Translations under genes and position numbers: made by a program
In this document: in pieces, positions 28,357 to 36,862 of the stretch
How the letters are laid out: each line of letters opens with the position of its first letter
Position numbering within the stretch: position 1 is the stretch's first letter
Assembly: GCF_000714435.1 (NCBI RefSeq)
Contig: NZ_JJMW01000032.1
Span: forward strand, 55,625 to 119,624
Source of the DNA: Exiguobacterium alkaliphilum 12/1
GTDB taxonomy: Bacteria; Bacillota; Bacilli; Exiguobacteriales; Exiguobacteriaceae
Length of the DNA: 64,000 nt
Reading direction: 5' to 3'
Notes under the pieces: generated by a model
What the model was told of the DNA's origin: nothing
The model's input: the letters and a program-made list of their open reading frames with translations, nothing else
Databases searched by the model: none

Positions 28357-29667
28357 TTAGAAGAATGAAGCTGGGTTGACCGTGTTGCCCGCGCTCGAAG
28401 ACGAGTACGAGTAACCGCCACGGTGAATCTCGAAGTGAAGGTGTGACCCTGTCGAGTTCCCTGTGCTGCCCATCCCACCGATGTTTTGACCTTGTGAGAC
28501 ACGTTGTCCCGCTGAGACCGACACCGAGCTCAAGTGAGCGTATACTGTCGTCCACACTTGTCCGTTGATGACATGTGTGATGATGACGTGGTTCCCGTAA
28601 GCGCCACCCCATCCTGCAGTCGTGACCGTCCCTGTCTGTGCCGCGTGGATTGGCGTACCGACTGGTCCAGCGATATCAATTCCGTTATGGAACGTATAGC
28701 CGTTCGCACCGCTTGCCGCGCCCCATCCTTGTGAAAGACGGCCGCTTGCAGGGCGTTGGAACATGCCGCCGCTCGCCGGTGCTGATGCTGCCGGTGTCGC
28801 TGCCGCCGCGCTCGATGACGATGACGCGTTTGATGCTTGTTGTTTCTTCGCTGCTGCCGCCGCTGCCGCTTCAGCTTCGGCTTTACGTTTCGCTTCTTCA
28901 GCTGCACGACGTTGTGCTTCGATTTCAGCCTTGATTGACGCTTCTTGTGCTTGGAGCGTTGACTCCATCTCTTTCAAGCTCATCAATTTCGACTCGAATT
29001 TGATTTTTTCTGCGTTCAACTTCTTGATTTTCGCTGCGCGCTCTTTCATTTTCTTATCGAGTGCCGCTTTGCGCTCTTCAAGTTGTTCTTTTTGTTTCAC
29101 GAGCGTATCGCGCTCCGCTTTAAGATCCGCTTGCGCTGCAGCGAGCTTCTCTTTCGTCGCTTGATACTCTTCGAAGATTTGCTTGTCGTTCTCTTGGATC
29201 GTGCCGGCCGTGATCATGCGTGTGATCAAGTCGCCGAAGTCTTTCGAACCGAAGATGAACTCCGCCCAGTTAATCGACGTGCCGCCGTTCTTTTGCATCG
29301 TCGCCATCCGCTCTTTCATGAGCTCTTCTTGGGCTTTCATTTTTGCTTCGTACTTCTTAATTTGTGCTTCAAGCTCTTTAATCTTTTCTTGTGTCGCACG
29401 AATCTCAGCCTTCTTTTGCGCGACGTCGTTGATGACGTCTTGAAGCTCAGCGTCTAACTTGTTGATCTCTTGCTGCTCTTTGCTGATCGCTTGCTCACGC
29501 GATTGAATCGAGGCGTTCGCTTTTGACTGTTCAGAACTATTCTGTTGTTGCTGCTGCTGGACTTTCTTTTGCTTGTCTGTGAGTGACGCCGCAAAACCAG
29601 GAGTCGTGCCGCTGATAAGAAGAGTCCCTAGAGTGACGGTTGCCGCAAGTTTCTTCAAGTTAACCAA
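28357..29667 (-). CDS. CwlO/EnvC-like M23 peptidase with coiled-coil N-terminus
   Basis: A 436-residue secreted protein. A signal peptide (about residues 1-27, ending GFAA) is followed by a long coiled coil (about 30-270), an Ala/Ser-rich linker, and an M23 LytM domain with HNGIDIAGPVGTPI, the zinc HxxxD-type site, and GSHLHFEIH near the C-terminus. Catalytic residues look intact, so it should cut peptidoglycan cross-bridges or activate another hydrolase. The TTG start at 29667 has GGAGGG 7 nt upstream. Three WalR-like half-sites lie upstream, fitting control by the WalKR cell-wall system as for cwlO in Bacillus. Confidence 0.88.
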   Translation of the reverse strand: MVNLKKLAATVTLGTLLISGTTPGFAASLTDKQKKVQQQQQQNSSEQSKANASIQSREQAISKEQQEINKLDAELQDVINDVAQKKAEIRATQEKIKELEAQIKKYEAKMKAQEELMKERMATMQKNGGTSINWAEFIFGSKDFGDLITRMITAGTIQENDKQIFEEYQATKEKLAAAQADLKAERDTLVKQKEQLEERKAALDKKMKERAAKIKKLNAEKIKFESKLMSLKEMESTLQAQEASIKAEIEAQRRAAEEAKRKAEAEAAAAAAAKKQQASNASSSSSAAAATPAASAPASGGMFQRPASGRLSQGWGAASGANGYTFHNGIDIAGPVGTPIHAAQTGTVTTAGWGGAYGNHVIITHVINGQVWTTVYAHLSSVSVSAGQRVSQGQNIGGMGSTGNSTGSHLHFEIHRGGYSYSSSSAGNTVNPASFF

Positions 29668-29762
29668 TGTGCTTCCCTCCGCTGAGTCGTGTGAATTTCT
29701 ATCTATAATAGATTCGTAAGTTTGTCGATTATTGACGAGATTTCGTTCTCGCTCTGTGACTC

Positions 29763-29817
29763 ATTATAGCAATCTAAACCTAAAGTTATTTTACACTTAT
29801 ATTTCATTCGCATTACA
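29763..29817 (-). promoter_or_regulatory. Promoter with three WalR-like half-sites upstream of the M23 peptidase gene
   Basis: On the minus strand TGTAAT, TGAAAT and TGTAAA occur at exactly 11-nt steps (29812-29817, 29801-29806, 29790-29795), matching the WalR direct-repeat pattern TGTWAH-N5-TGTWAH with one mismatch in the middle unit. TATAAT (29763-29768) lies downstream as -10 box. Confidence 0.6.
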
Positions 29818-29907
29818 TTGACCTGATTTAGGTTTTATCGCTTAAAAAACGTGGGTATATAGGCAGATTTGCTCATTTTTCTGTCACAAGTTCTCCGTAT
29901 AAAAAAA

Positions 29908-29933
29908 GAAAAGCGCTTCTAGATGCGCTTTTC
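29908..29933 (-). terminator. Terminator after the vanZ-like gene
   Basis: gaaaagcgc / gcgcttttc arms around an 8-nt loop, followed on the minus strand by a long T-run. Confidence 0.88.
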
Positions 29934-29959
29934 ACATAACAACCTTATACATTTTTGTT

Positions 29960-30475
29960 TTACCTTGTCATCATGTAGCCTGATCGCGACTTACGCTTTC
30001 GCCGTTTCACTAAATAGAGGCCACCGAGGAGCACGACCCCACATAGCGCACCGAAGCTGTCTAAGACGACGTCTTGGATGAGCGGCGTCCGCTCCGGCGT
30101 CAAGCTCTGATGGAACTCGTCATATACGCCGACCGTGGTCGCAAGCGCCCAAGCGAACAAGAGCGTAAGCCCGGCATGAATACGAGTACGCGAGACGGCT
30201 TTGACGAAAAGCGCGCCGAGGACGAAGAAGACCGTGAAGTGCGCGGCTTTTCGAATCAAAAATTCAATCAAGCCGACCGTTCCTTTCGACTCGAGTGAGA
30301 CCGGGTCACCCGCGTAATCGAAATCCACGTTTCCGAGCATCGGCTCGGCCCATCCCCATTCGAACCGTTCGAGCGGTGAAACGATGCTCTGCTCCGAATA
30401 AGGTGTCGCGCTCGAGAAGAATAAGCCGACGAGAATGAGAGTGATCCAAATAAATTCATTTTTCAATATGTACAT
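29960..30475 (-). CDS. VanZ family membrane protein
   Basis: A 171-residue protein with four transmembrane segments and the VanZ pattern: KAAHFTVFFVLGAL, then YDEFHQSLTPERTPLIQDVVLDSFGAL near residue 120. VanZ proteins can give low-level teicoplanin resistance, but most chromosomal members have unknown roles. The ATG at 30475 follows AAAGGAT. A second VanZ-like gene lies at 47059-47619. Confidence 0.85.
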   Translation of the reverse strand: MYILKNEFIWITLILVGLFFSSATPYSEQSIVSPLERFEWGWAEPMLGNVDFDYAGDPVSLESKGTVGLIEFLIRKAAHFTVFFVLGALFVKAVSRTRIHAGLTLLFAWALATTVGVYDEFHQSLTPERTPLIQDVVLDSFGALCGVVLLGGLYLVKRRKRKSRSGYMMTR

Positions 30476-30636
30476 AACATCGATCCTTTCTGTCTGCGAG
30501 CTTCATTATACGAGTTTCTTCCCATTACATTGTAACAAGGGCATCATCGTTTCGTGACAATTTGATTGCGGACAACCGATTTAAAGTCGTACATGGGAAA
30601 CGCGCTTGCTATACTAGAGGCAAAGGGGGAAACATA

Positions 30637-31110
30637 ATGATCTATCAATACGAAGCGACAGACATGAGCGGTAAGCTCCAACCATTATCGAAATATGAGG
30701 GAGACGTACTATTAATCGTCAACACGGCAAGCAAGTGCGGCTTCACGCCGCAACTCGACGGCCTCGAGACGTTGTACGCGCAATATAAAGACCAAGGACT
30801 CCAAGTGCTCGGCTTCCCGTGTAATCAGTTCGGCCATCAAGACCCAGGGACGAACGAAGAGATTAACGAGTTTTGTCAGTTGAACTATGGTGTGTCGTTC
30901 CCGATGTTCGCCAAAGTCGACGTCAACGGCAAAGACGCGCATCCACTCTTCCAATACTTAGCGAAGGAAGCACCGGGACTGCTCGGCTCGAAGGCGATCA
31001 AGTGGAACTTCACGAAATTCCTCGTCGACCGCCAAGGAAACGTCATCGAACGGTTCTCCCCGCAGACGACGCCGGCCGAAATCGAATCCGCCATCAAAAA
31101 GTTGATTTAA
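30637..31110 (+). CDS. Glutathione peroxidase-family thiol peroxidase
   Basis: A 157-residue protein with the GPx signature: catalytic cysteine in NTASKCGFT (C36 region), LGFPCNQFG with the partner Gln and likely resolving Cys, and WNFTKFLVD with the conserved Trp. In Gram-positives these enzymes reduce peroxides using thioredoxin rather than glutathione. The ATG at 30637 follows AAAGGGGG and TATACT (near 30610) is a likely -10 box. Confidence 0.92.
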   Translation: MIYQYEATDMSGKLQPLSKYEGDVLLIVNTASKCGFTPQLDGLETLYAQYKDQGLQVLGFPCNQFGHQDPGTNEEINEFCQLNYGVSFPMFAKVDVNGKDAHPLFQYLAKEAPGLLGSKAIKWNFTKFLVDRQGNVIERFSPQTTPAEIESAIKKLI

Positions 31111-31120
31111 ATGAAACTTG

Positions 31121-31160
31121 TCCCATCCTCCGTTCGTACGATACATAAAGGAGGATGGGA
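31121..31160 (+). promoter_or_regulatory. Hairpin that hides the ribosome site of the next gene
   Basis: tcccatcctcc (31121-31131) pairs perfectly with ggaggatggga (31150-31160) across an 18-nt loop. The right arm contains the GGAGG used by the ATG at 31164. No T-run follows, so it is better explained as translational control than as a terminator. Confidence 0.6.
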
Positions 31161-31163
31161 TTC

Positions 31164-31616
31164 ATGTTTCATACATATACACGGCAACGGAACGTCGTGC
31201 GCACGACTGCGTTTCTTACTGTCTTGTTTCTCGGCCACGAACTCACCTTTCAAGGGGCGGACCAGACGGTGGGCTATGCCGAGACGAATCCGAGCTGGTT
31301 GCCTGAGGCGTGGACGGCAAACCCGCTGCTTACCTTGTATCTCGGTGTGCTATTGATTTTATTCATCGACCTTGTCGTGTCAAGTATCGTTTATCGAAAG
31401 CATAGTTCACCTACCTACGTCCGTCGTTTCATCGCGTTGCAGTTCTTCGGCGCGCTCGTCGCCACGTCCGCCTACTTGACGGCCGTCTATGTTGAGCCAC
31501 GTTGGCCGTTCACGTTTCTCGTCTCATTCGGGATTATGATGTCGTTCGGCTTGACGGACAAGTTTTTAAAACCGCTTCAACCAGAAAAACAGGAAGGTGT
31601 GCCGAATGAACGGTGA
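31164..31616 (+). CDS. Hypothetical membrane protein (150 aa)
   Basis: A 150-residue protein with about four hydrophobic segments and no family I recognise. The ATG at 31164 lies 9-10 nt after GGAGG, which is inside a strong hairpin; an ATG at 31155 directly abuts GGAGG and is unlikely to be used. It follows the peroxidase gene by 53 nt and may share its transcript. Confidence 0.65.
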   Translation: MFHTYTRQRNVVRTTAFLTVLFLGHELTFQGADQTVGYAETNPSWLPEAWTANPLLTLYLGVLLILFIDLVVSSIVYRKHSSPTYVRRFIALQFFGALVATSAYLTAVYVEPRWPFTFLVSFGIMMSFGLTDKFLKPLQPEKQEGVPNER

Positions 31617-31629
31617 CCTTCCTGTTTTT
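31585..31629. terminator. Bidirectional terminator
   Basis: 14-bp perfect arms (31585-31598, 31616-31629) around a 17-nt loop, overlapping the end of the plus-strand membrane protein gene and reaching the end of the converging CAP gene. Confidence 0.85.
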
Positions 31630-32569
31630 AGCGTGGCGTGATGAAATTAATTGTATAGAACGGGCTATTGTCGTCGTTATGCACAAGTCCGACCGACGCA
31701 TGTGTGAACTCAGGCTTCAAGATGTTCTCGCGGTGACCGAGCGAGTTCATGAGCCCCCAGTGGGCGTGAAAGACACTCATCTGGCCCATCGCCAAGTTCT
31801 CTCCGGCGACCGAATATGTGAGCCCGTACTCGTTCATCCGCTCGAACGGGTCCCGTCCTTCTGGGTCCGTATGGCTGAAGAAATTGTTCTCCGCCATATT
31901 CTCGCTATGTGCCCGAACGACGGGAAGGAGCGGCTCATAGTCGGCGAGCGCTGACAGGTTAAACTTTTGGCGGTCCCAATTCATGAGTAACCGCATGAGC
32001 GTCTCGTTCCCGACCGTACTTTCGGCTGAGATGTCGCCGTAATACCCGTCACTCGCCTCTTCGACGCGACGGTCGACGGAAAGCACGGCTTTCAGCTTGT
32101 CATCGTCGTGTTGATCGAAGAAGAACGTGACGTAATTGCCGTTAATCGCATACACCGAAAACGACGGGTCGTCGGGAATCAAGTAGCGGCGCATCCCTTT
32201 ATCGTACGAACGGACGGCGTCGAAACCGATTTGCTCGACGTCTTGCCGCGTCGTCTCATCCACAATCAGACCTTCATACGTGCTCCCCGTCTCGAATTGA
32301 TAGAACCCTTTCTTCGCGCCGTCCGCATCGATCAATTCGAGCGTCCGATCGCCGTTTCGTTCGAGCAAGTACCAATCATTCCCGGCATATTGGCTAGCAA
32401 AGCGCGGGGCATCGGTGACTTCAGTTGTCTCCTCATCGGTCCCTTCCACTTCCTCCGCCACGTCCGATTTTACTTGAACACTCGTCGGCGCCGAAACGTT
32501 CGGCACTTCATATTTCCAAGCGGCATAGCCACCAATCGCCATCAAAATGATGATTAATTTGCGAATCAT
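31628..32569 (-). CDS. CAP-domain (SCP/PR1-like) membrane-anchored protein
   Basis: A 313-residue protein. An N-terminal hydrophobic anchor (about residues 3-20) is followed by a CAP-associated domain with repeated beta strands and a C-terminal CAP domain with HSENMAENNFFSHTD, RMNEYGL, AGENLAMG and HRENIL motifs. This is the YkwD/YlbC type found in Bacilli; the function is unknown, with roles suggested in the cell envelope. I chose ATG 32569 because AAAGGAG lies 6 nt upstream. Confidence 0.85.
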   Translation of the reverse strand: MIRKLIIILMAIGGYAAWKYEVPNVSAPTSVQVKSDVAEEVEGTDEETTEVTDAPRFASQYAGNDWYLLERNGDRTLELIDADGAKKGFYQFETGSTYEGLIVDETTRQDVEQIGFDAVRSYDKGMRRYLIPDDPSFSVYAINGNYVTFFFDQHDDDKLKAVLSVDRRVEEASDGYYGDISAESTVGNETLMRLLMNWDRQKFNLSALADYEPLLPVVRAHSENMAENNFFSHTDPEGRDPFERMNEYGLTYSVAGENLAMGQMSVFHAHWGLMNSLGHRENILKPEFTHASVGLVHNDDNSPFYTINFITPR

Positions 32570-32591
32570 GTCGACTCCTTTCGCAAAACGC

Positions 32592-33038
32592 TTACCCTTG
32601 TTGCTCACCGAACGCCTTTAAACGCGCTTTGATGTCGATGAGCATCTCCATATAGGCGACATATGTCGCTTCATCTATTTTCAGCATACCACTCACTTGA
32701 CGCGGAACGTCCTCCGCCTGCTCACGCAGTGCGCGACCTGAATCGGTGAGCGTCAGTACAATGCGGCGCTCGTCATCTTGTGCCCGTACTTTTTCAACAT
32801 AGCCGATTTGCATCAAGCGTTTGACGAGTGGCGATAGCGTACCCGAGTCGAGCGTCAGCCGTTCTCCGACTTGTTTCAAATCGATTCCTTCCTCTTCCCA
32901 CAAGACGAGCATGACCAAGTACTGGCTGTACGTCAGGTTTAACGGTGCTAAAATCGGGCGATATAAACGTGTCAGCTCTTTTGAGGCGGTATAGAGCTGA
33001 AAACAGATTTGATGTTCTAATGTTAGCGAACTTTTCAT
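32592..33038 (-). CDS. ohrR: OhrR organic-hydroperoxide-sensing MarR repressor
   Basis: A 148-residue MarR-family protein. It has an N-terminal sensing cysteine in EHQICFQLY, as in one-Cys OhrR, and a winged helix with DSGTLSPLVKRL and the DDERRIVLTLT wing. Oxidation of the Cys by organic peroxides releases it from DNA. It is divergent from ohr with an operator-like AT-rich repeat in the gap. The ATG at 33038 follows GGAGG. Confidence 0.9.
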   Translation of the reverse strand: MKSSLTLEHQICFQLYTASKELTRLYRPILAPLNLTYSQYLVMLVLWEEEGIDLKQVGERLTLDSGTLSPLVKRLMQIGYVEKVRAQDDERRIVLTLTDSGRALREQAEDVPRQVSGMLKIDEATYVAYMEMLIDIKARLKAFGEQQG

Positions 33039-33078
33039 TGGTTGTCCTCCGGCTGTAGTCTTAGGACAAGCATATCAT

Positions 33079-33129
33079 TTGCACATTCATTTGACTGCCT
33101 TATAATTAAATTGTGCACAATACAATTGT
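33079..33129 (+). promoter_or_regulatory. ohr promoter and OhrR operator
   Basis: TTGCAC (33079-33084), 16 nt, TATAAT (33101-33106) forms a good promoter. Right over and after the -10 is an AT-rich repeat with aattaaattgt, a central ttgtgcacaa and acaattgt, similar to the known OhrR box of Bacillus. Binding there would block transcription of ohr. Confidence 0.7.
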
Positions 33130-33155
33130 TGAAAATGAAACGGAGGAATTGAATC

Positions 33156-33572
33156 ATGAAACCATTATTCACAGCTTCTGCAACAGCAATCGGTGGCCGC
33201 GAAGGACGCGTCACATCAACGGACGGTATCATCGACTTAAACGTCTCGATGCCTGGCTCAAAACATGCGGACGAAGCGACGAACCCTGAACAGTTGTTCG
33301 CAGCCGGCTATGCGGCTTGCTTCGGTAGCGCATTGAACCTCGTCATCAGCAAAGAGCGCGTCAAGACGGAAGGTTCAAGCGTCACGGGTCACGTCACGCT
33401 CAACCAGGATGACGAAGGCGGCTTCTTCATTTCCGTTGAACTCGAAGTCGAAATCAAAGGCGTCGACCAAGAGACAGCCGAGCGCCTCGTCGAAGCGGCA
33501 CACCAAGTGTGTCCGTATTCGAAAGCGACACGCGGCAATGTCGACGTCAAATTGACAGCAAAAGCAGCATAA
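33156..33572 (+). CDS. ohrA: Organic hydroperoxide resistance protein Ohr (OsmC family)
   Basis: A 138-residue protein with the two redox cysteines of Ohr, in AAGYAACFGSAL and in HQVCPYSKATRGN. It reduces organic and lipid hydroperoxides using a dihydrolipoyl partner. The ATG at 33156 follows CGGAGG. It is divergent from ohrR and ends at a terminator. Confidence 0.95.
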   Translation: MKPLFTASATAIGGREGRVTSTDGIIDLNVSMPGSKHADEATNPEQLFAAGYAACFGSALNLVISKERVKTEGSSVTGHVTLNQDDEGGFFISVELEVEIKGVDQETAERLVEAAHQVCPYSKATRGNVDVKLTAKAA

Positions 33573-33578
33573 TTCCTC

Positions 33579-33607
33579 TCCCGCTCCTCACCGAGCGGGA
33601 TTTTTTT
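33579..33607 (+). terminator. Terminator after ohr
   Basis: tcccgctc / gagcggga arms around a 6-nt loop, followed by seven T after one A. Confidence 0.88.
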
Positions 33608-33703
33608 GTAACGAAACGATGATCACTCTTTGCCTCGTCATTCTTTGCTTCCTTACGCCAGTCCGAGTAGAATGAAAGAACCGAAGACACAAGGAGGGAC
33701 GGC

Positions 33704-34561
33704 ATGTTCAAGAAGAGACGGACTTATCTCACGTTCGGCGCCATCGTCACGTTTTTACTCGTCGCCCTCTATAACGGGCTCGTCGTCCGAACGTACGACG
33801 TGTCGACCGATAAACTTGAGGCGGGCCAATCTCTCCGTATCGTCCTCTTGTCCGACTTGCACGGCTACTCGTACGGGAAGGAACAGAGCGCCTTGGTTGA
33901 AAAGGTGAAAGAGCAGGAACCTGACCTCATCGCCTTGCCAGGTGACATGCTCGACCGGTACCGTTCACCGAACGCCGCCTTCGACTTAATCAAAGGGCTC
34001 GAAGGGGTTGCCCCGATGTACTTCGTGACCGGCAACCACGAGATTGACGACTCGGACGATTATGTCCGGCACGACGTGAAAGACGTGTTCCGCTCGCACG
34101 GGGTGATCGTCCTCGAGAATGAGGCCGAAGCGCTGACAATCAACGGGATCGACCTCGTCATCGGCGGACTCGAAGACCCGCTCCGGACGTACGTGGAAAA
34201 CTTACACGGGATATGGGAAGAAGACGCCCTCGTCGCGCTCGAGGATACGGAAACGGACGAGACGTTCAGCATCTTGTTGTCGCACCGGGCCGAGCGGGTC
34301 GAGACGTATGCCGCCCTCCCGTTCGACCTCGTCTTGTCGGGTCACGCCCACGGCGGACAAATCCGTATCCCTTACCTCATGAACGGGCTGTACGCGCCCG
34401 ATCAAGGGTTCTTCCCGAAATATGCCGGCGGCCTGTATGAACACGAGACGTTCGATCACGTCATCGGGCGTGGATTCAACTACAGCATCAGTGTGCCGCG
34501 CGTCTTTAACCCCCCGGAAATCGTCGTCATCGACGTGGCCGGGACCGGGACTCCCGAGTGA
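33704..34561 (+). CDS. YkuE-like metallophosphoesterase
   Basis: A 285-residue protein with an N-terminal membrane anchor (about residues 8-26) and the calcineurin-like motifs LLSDLHG, PGDMLDR, TGNHEID, LSHRAE and SGHAHGGQ, which bind two metals. It looks like the membrane-anchored YkuE/YpbG type of Bacilli. The start follows AAGGAGG. Substrate unknown. Confidence 0.9.
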   Translation: MFKKRRTYLTFGAIVTFLLVALYNGLVVRTYDVSTDKLEAGQSLRIVLLSDLHGYSYGKEQSALVEKVKEQEPDLIALPGDMLDRYRSPNAAFDLIKGLEGVAPMYFVTGNHEIDDSDDYVRHDVKDVFRSHGVIVLENEAEALTINGIDLVIGGLEDPLRTYVENLHGIWEEDALVALEDTETDETFSILLSHRAERVETYAALPFDLVLSGHAHGGQIRIPYLMNGLYAPDQGFFPKYAGGLYEHETFDHVIGRGFNYSISVPRVFNPPEIVVIDVAGTGTPE

Positions 34562-34570
34562 GTCCCTTTT
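34547..34570 (+). terminator. Possible terminator at the end of the metallophosphoesterase gene
   Basis: gggact / agtccc arms around an 8-nt loop, followed by TTTT; the stop codon lies in the loop/arm region. A weak stem. Confidence 0.5.
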
Positions 34571-34666
34571 CCTAATTCCTCCAATTTTCAGGTTCGCCCC
34601 GGATCGAAACGGGTAGAGTACAGTTGTTGTGACTTACCTGTTTTTGAAAAAAGGAGGAATGAACGC

Positions 34667-35806
34667 ATGCGCGCAGTGACGTATCAAGGTGCAAAGAACA
34701 TCGAAGTGAAAGACGTGAAAGACCCGGAGATCGAGAACCGGGAAGAGATCATCGTCAAAATCACCTCGACGGCGATTTGCGGCTCGGACTTACACATCTA
34801 CTTAGGCAACATGCCGACCCGCCACGGCTACGTCATCGGGCACGAGCCGATGGGCATCGTCGAAGAAGTCGGGCCGGACGTGACGAAAGTGAAAAAAGGC
34901 GACCGGGTCGTCTTGCCGTTTAACGTCTCATGCGGACACTGTTATTATTGTGAGCACGAGATGGAGAGCCAATGCGACAACTCGAACCATGCGCCGCACA
35001 CGGATGCGGGCGGTTACTTCGGCTTCACCGAACAGTTCGGGAACCATCCCGGTGGTCAGGCCGAGTATTTGAAAGTCCCGTACGGCAACTTCATGCCGCT
35101 CGTCATTCCAGAATCATGTGAGCTCGAGGATGAGGCGCTCCTCTTCCTATCAGACGTCATCCCGACCGCCTGGTGGAGCCTCGAGAGCGCCGGCATGAAA
35201 GCAGGCGACACCGTCGTCGTCCTCGGTTCCGGACCGGTCGGCCTCATGACACAAAAACTCGCCTGGGTCCGCGGTGCGAAGCGCGTCATCGCCGTCGACC
35301 CCGAGCTCTATCGGTTAAACCGGGCGAAACTATCGAACAACGTCGAGACGGTGCTCATGAAAGACCCAATCGATACAGGTAAATACATTTACGAGATCAC
35401 AAACGGCGGCGCCGACGTCGTCATCGACTGCGTCGGATTCGACGGCAAAATGTCACCAATCGAGAAAGTCGAACAGAAACTGATGGTCCAGGGCGGAACG
35501 CTCAGCGCCATCAAAGTCGCGAAAGAAGCGGTCCGGAAATTCGGGACAGTCCAACTGACGGGAATTTACGCAATGAACTATAATCAATTCCCGCTCGGCG
35601 ACTTTTTCACACGCAACGTCAGCATCAAGACGGGACAAGCGCCGGTCATCCACTACATGCCGGAGCTGTTCCAGATGATTGTCGACAACAAGTTCGACCC
35701 GACCGATATCATCACGCACCGGATGCCGCTCGACCAGGCCGCCGATGCGTATAAAATCTTCAACGACCACCTCGACGACTGCGTCAAAGTCGTCTTGAAG
35801 CCATGA
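34667..35806 (+). CDS. Zinc-dependent alcohol dehydrogenase (formaldehyde dehydrogenase-like)
   Basis: A 379-residue MDR enzyme. The catalytic zinc ligands are in AICGSDLH and IGHEPMG, four structural-zinc cysteines lie in VSCGHCYYCEHEMESQC, and the Rossmann motif GSGPVG is near residue 186. The extended middle segment (HTDAGGYFGF) is typical of the glutathione-independent formaldehyde dehydrogenase-like subgroup. The ATG follows AAGGAGG. Transcribed alone. The substrate is not predictable. Confidence 0.9.
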   Translation: MRAVTYQGAKNIEVKDVKDPEIENREEIIVKITSTAICGSDLHIYLGNMPTRHGYVIGHEPMGIVEEVGPDVTKVKKGDRVVLPFNVSCGHCYYCEHEMESQCDNSNHAPHTDAGGYFGFTEQFGNHPGGQAEYLKVPYGNFMPLVIPESCELEDEALLFLSDVIPTAWWSLESAGMKAGDTVVVLGSGPVGLMTQKLAWVRGAKRVIAVDPELYRLNRAKLSNNVETVLMKDPIDTGKYIYEITNGGADVVIDCVGFDGKMSPIEKVEQKLMVQGGTLSAIKVAKEAVRKFGTVQLTGIYAMNYNQFPLGDFFTRNVSIKTGQAPVIHYMPELFQMIVDNKFDPTDIITHRMPLDQAADAYKIFNDHLDDCVKVVLKP

Positions 35807-35808
35807 CG

Positions 35809-35841
35809 AAAGCGGTCCCCGATTTTACTGGGGACCGCTTT
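35809..35841. terminator. Terminator between adh and the CDF transporter gene
   Basis: 12-bp perfect arms (35809-35820, 35830-35841) and a T-run. It acts for the plus-strand gene and probably also for the converging minus gene. Confidence 0.9.
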
Positions 35842-35842
35842 T

Positions 35843-36751
35843 TTACCATATGGTTCGTTCCTTACAGCAGGCGGGTGCCCGCTCGATTTGGACGGTCGAG
35901 CGTTCGAATGCACCGAACCGGTTGATTCGATTCGTCACGTCATGGAGCACGGCCTGATCGTCCGTCGTCTCATCAATCAAGACATGGCACGTCACTGCGT
36001 ATTCGTTCGACGTGATCGACCAGACGTGCAAGTCGTGAATCTCGTTCACACCATCGACGCGCAACAACTCGTTTTGCATCGCGACGACATCGACTTCATG
36101 CGGCGCCCCTTCCATCAAGATGTGGACAGCGTCCCGCGTGACGCGATAGCCGCTAATCAAGATGAGCACGGCGACAAACAGGCTCGCGATGGAGTCGGCG
36201 AGCGTCCAACCGAATAAGAGGATGAGCAGTGCCGCCGTGATGGCTCCGACCGAACCGAGCAGGTCCCCGAACACGTGTAGCAGCGCACTCCGCACGTTCA
36301 AGTTGTCTCGCTCCCCCCGCATCAAAATCCACGCGGCAAGGACGTTCACGACCAAGCCGACGATGGCGATAACGAGCATGCCGCCGCTCATGATTTCCGG
36401 TGGGGAGAAGAGGCGCTTGTATGCCTCGATCATGATGTAGATGGAGATGACGAGTAACGTCAAGCCGTTCACGAACGCCGCTAAAATCTCGAAACGCCGA
36501 TAGCCGAACGTCCGGTCCGGCGTCGCCCGTCTCGCTCCGAAACGGACGGCGAGGAAACTGAGTCCGAGCGCCGCGGCGTCACCGAGCATATGCCCGGCGT
36601 CCGACAGCAAGGCGAGACTGTTCGTCCACAGCCCACCGACGACCTCGACGACCATGAACGTCGCAATCAACAGAAACGCAAGAAACAGCGCCCGTTGATT
36701 CGTCGTATGATGGTGATGATGATCGTGCCCGTGATGGTCATGCCCAGCCAT
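35843..36751 (-). CDS. Cation diffusion facilitator (CzcD-type zinc/cobalt exporter)
   Basis: A 302-residue protein that begins with a His-rich tail, has six transmembrane helices with the metal-site motif SDAGHMLGD in helix 2 and DSIAS in helix 5, and a C-terminal ferredoxin-like domain with HDLHVW. This is the CzcD group that exports zinc, cobalt or similar metals. I chose ATG 36751 because GAGGAGG precedes it. Confidence 0.92.
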   Translation of the reverse strand: MAGHDHHGHDHHHHHTTNQRALFLAFLLIATFMVVEVVGGLWTNSLALLSDAGHMLGDAAALGLSFLAVRFGARRATPDRTFGYRRFEILAAFVNGLTLLVISIYIMIEAYKRLFSPPEIMSGGMLVIAIVGLVVNVLAAWILMRGERDNLNVRSALLHVFGDLLGSVGAITAALLILLFGWTLADSIASLFVAVLILISGYRVTRDAVHILMEGAPHEVDVVAMQNELLRVDGVNEIHDLHVWSITSNEYAVTCHVLIDETTDDQAVLHDVTNRINRFGAFERSTVQIERAPACCKERTIW

Positions 36752-36826
36752 AATATCCCCTCCTCTTCCTTGATTATATTCCACCTGCCCCATACAATCA
36801 AACGCTCATTTGAATGTATGACCAAA

Positions 36827-36860
36827 AAGAGAGCGGAAAGGCATCCCTTTCCACTCTCTC
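36827..36860 (-). terminator. Terminator after the ABC-F operon
   Basis: 14-nt arms with one mismatch (agagagcggaaagg / cctttccactctct) around a 4-nt loop, T-rich tail on the minus strand. Confidence 0.75.
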
Positions 36861-36862
36861 GC

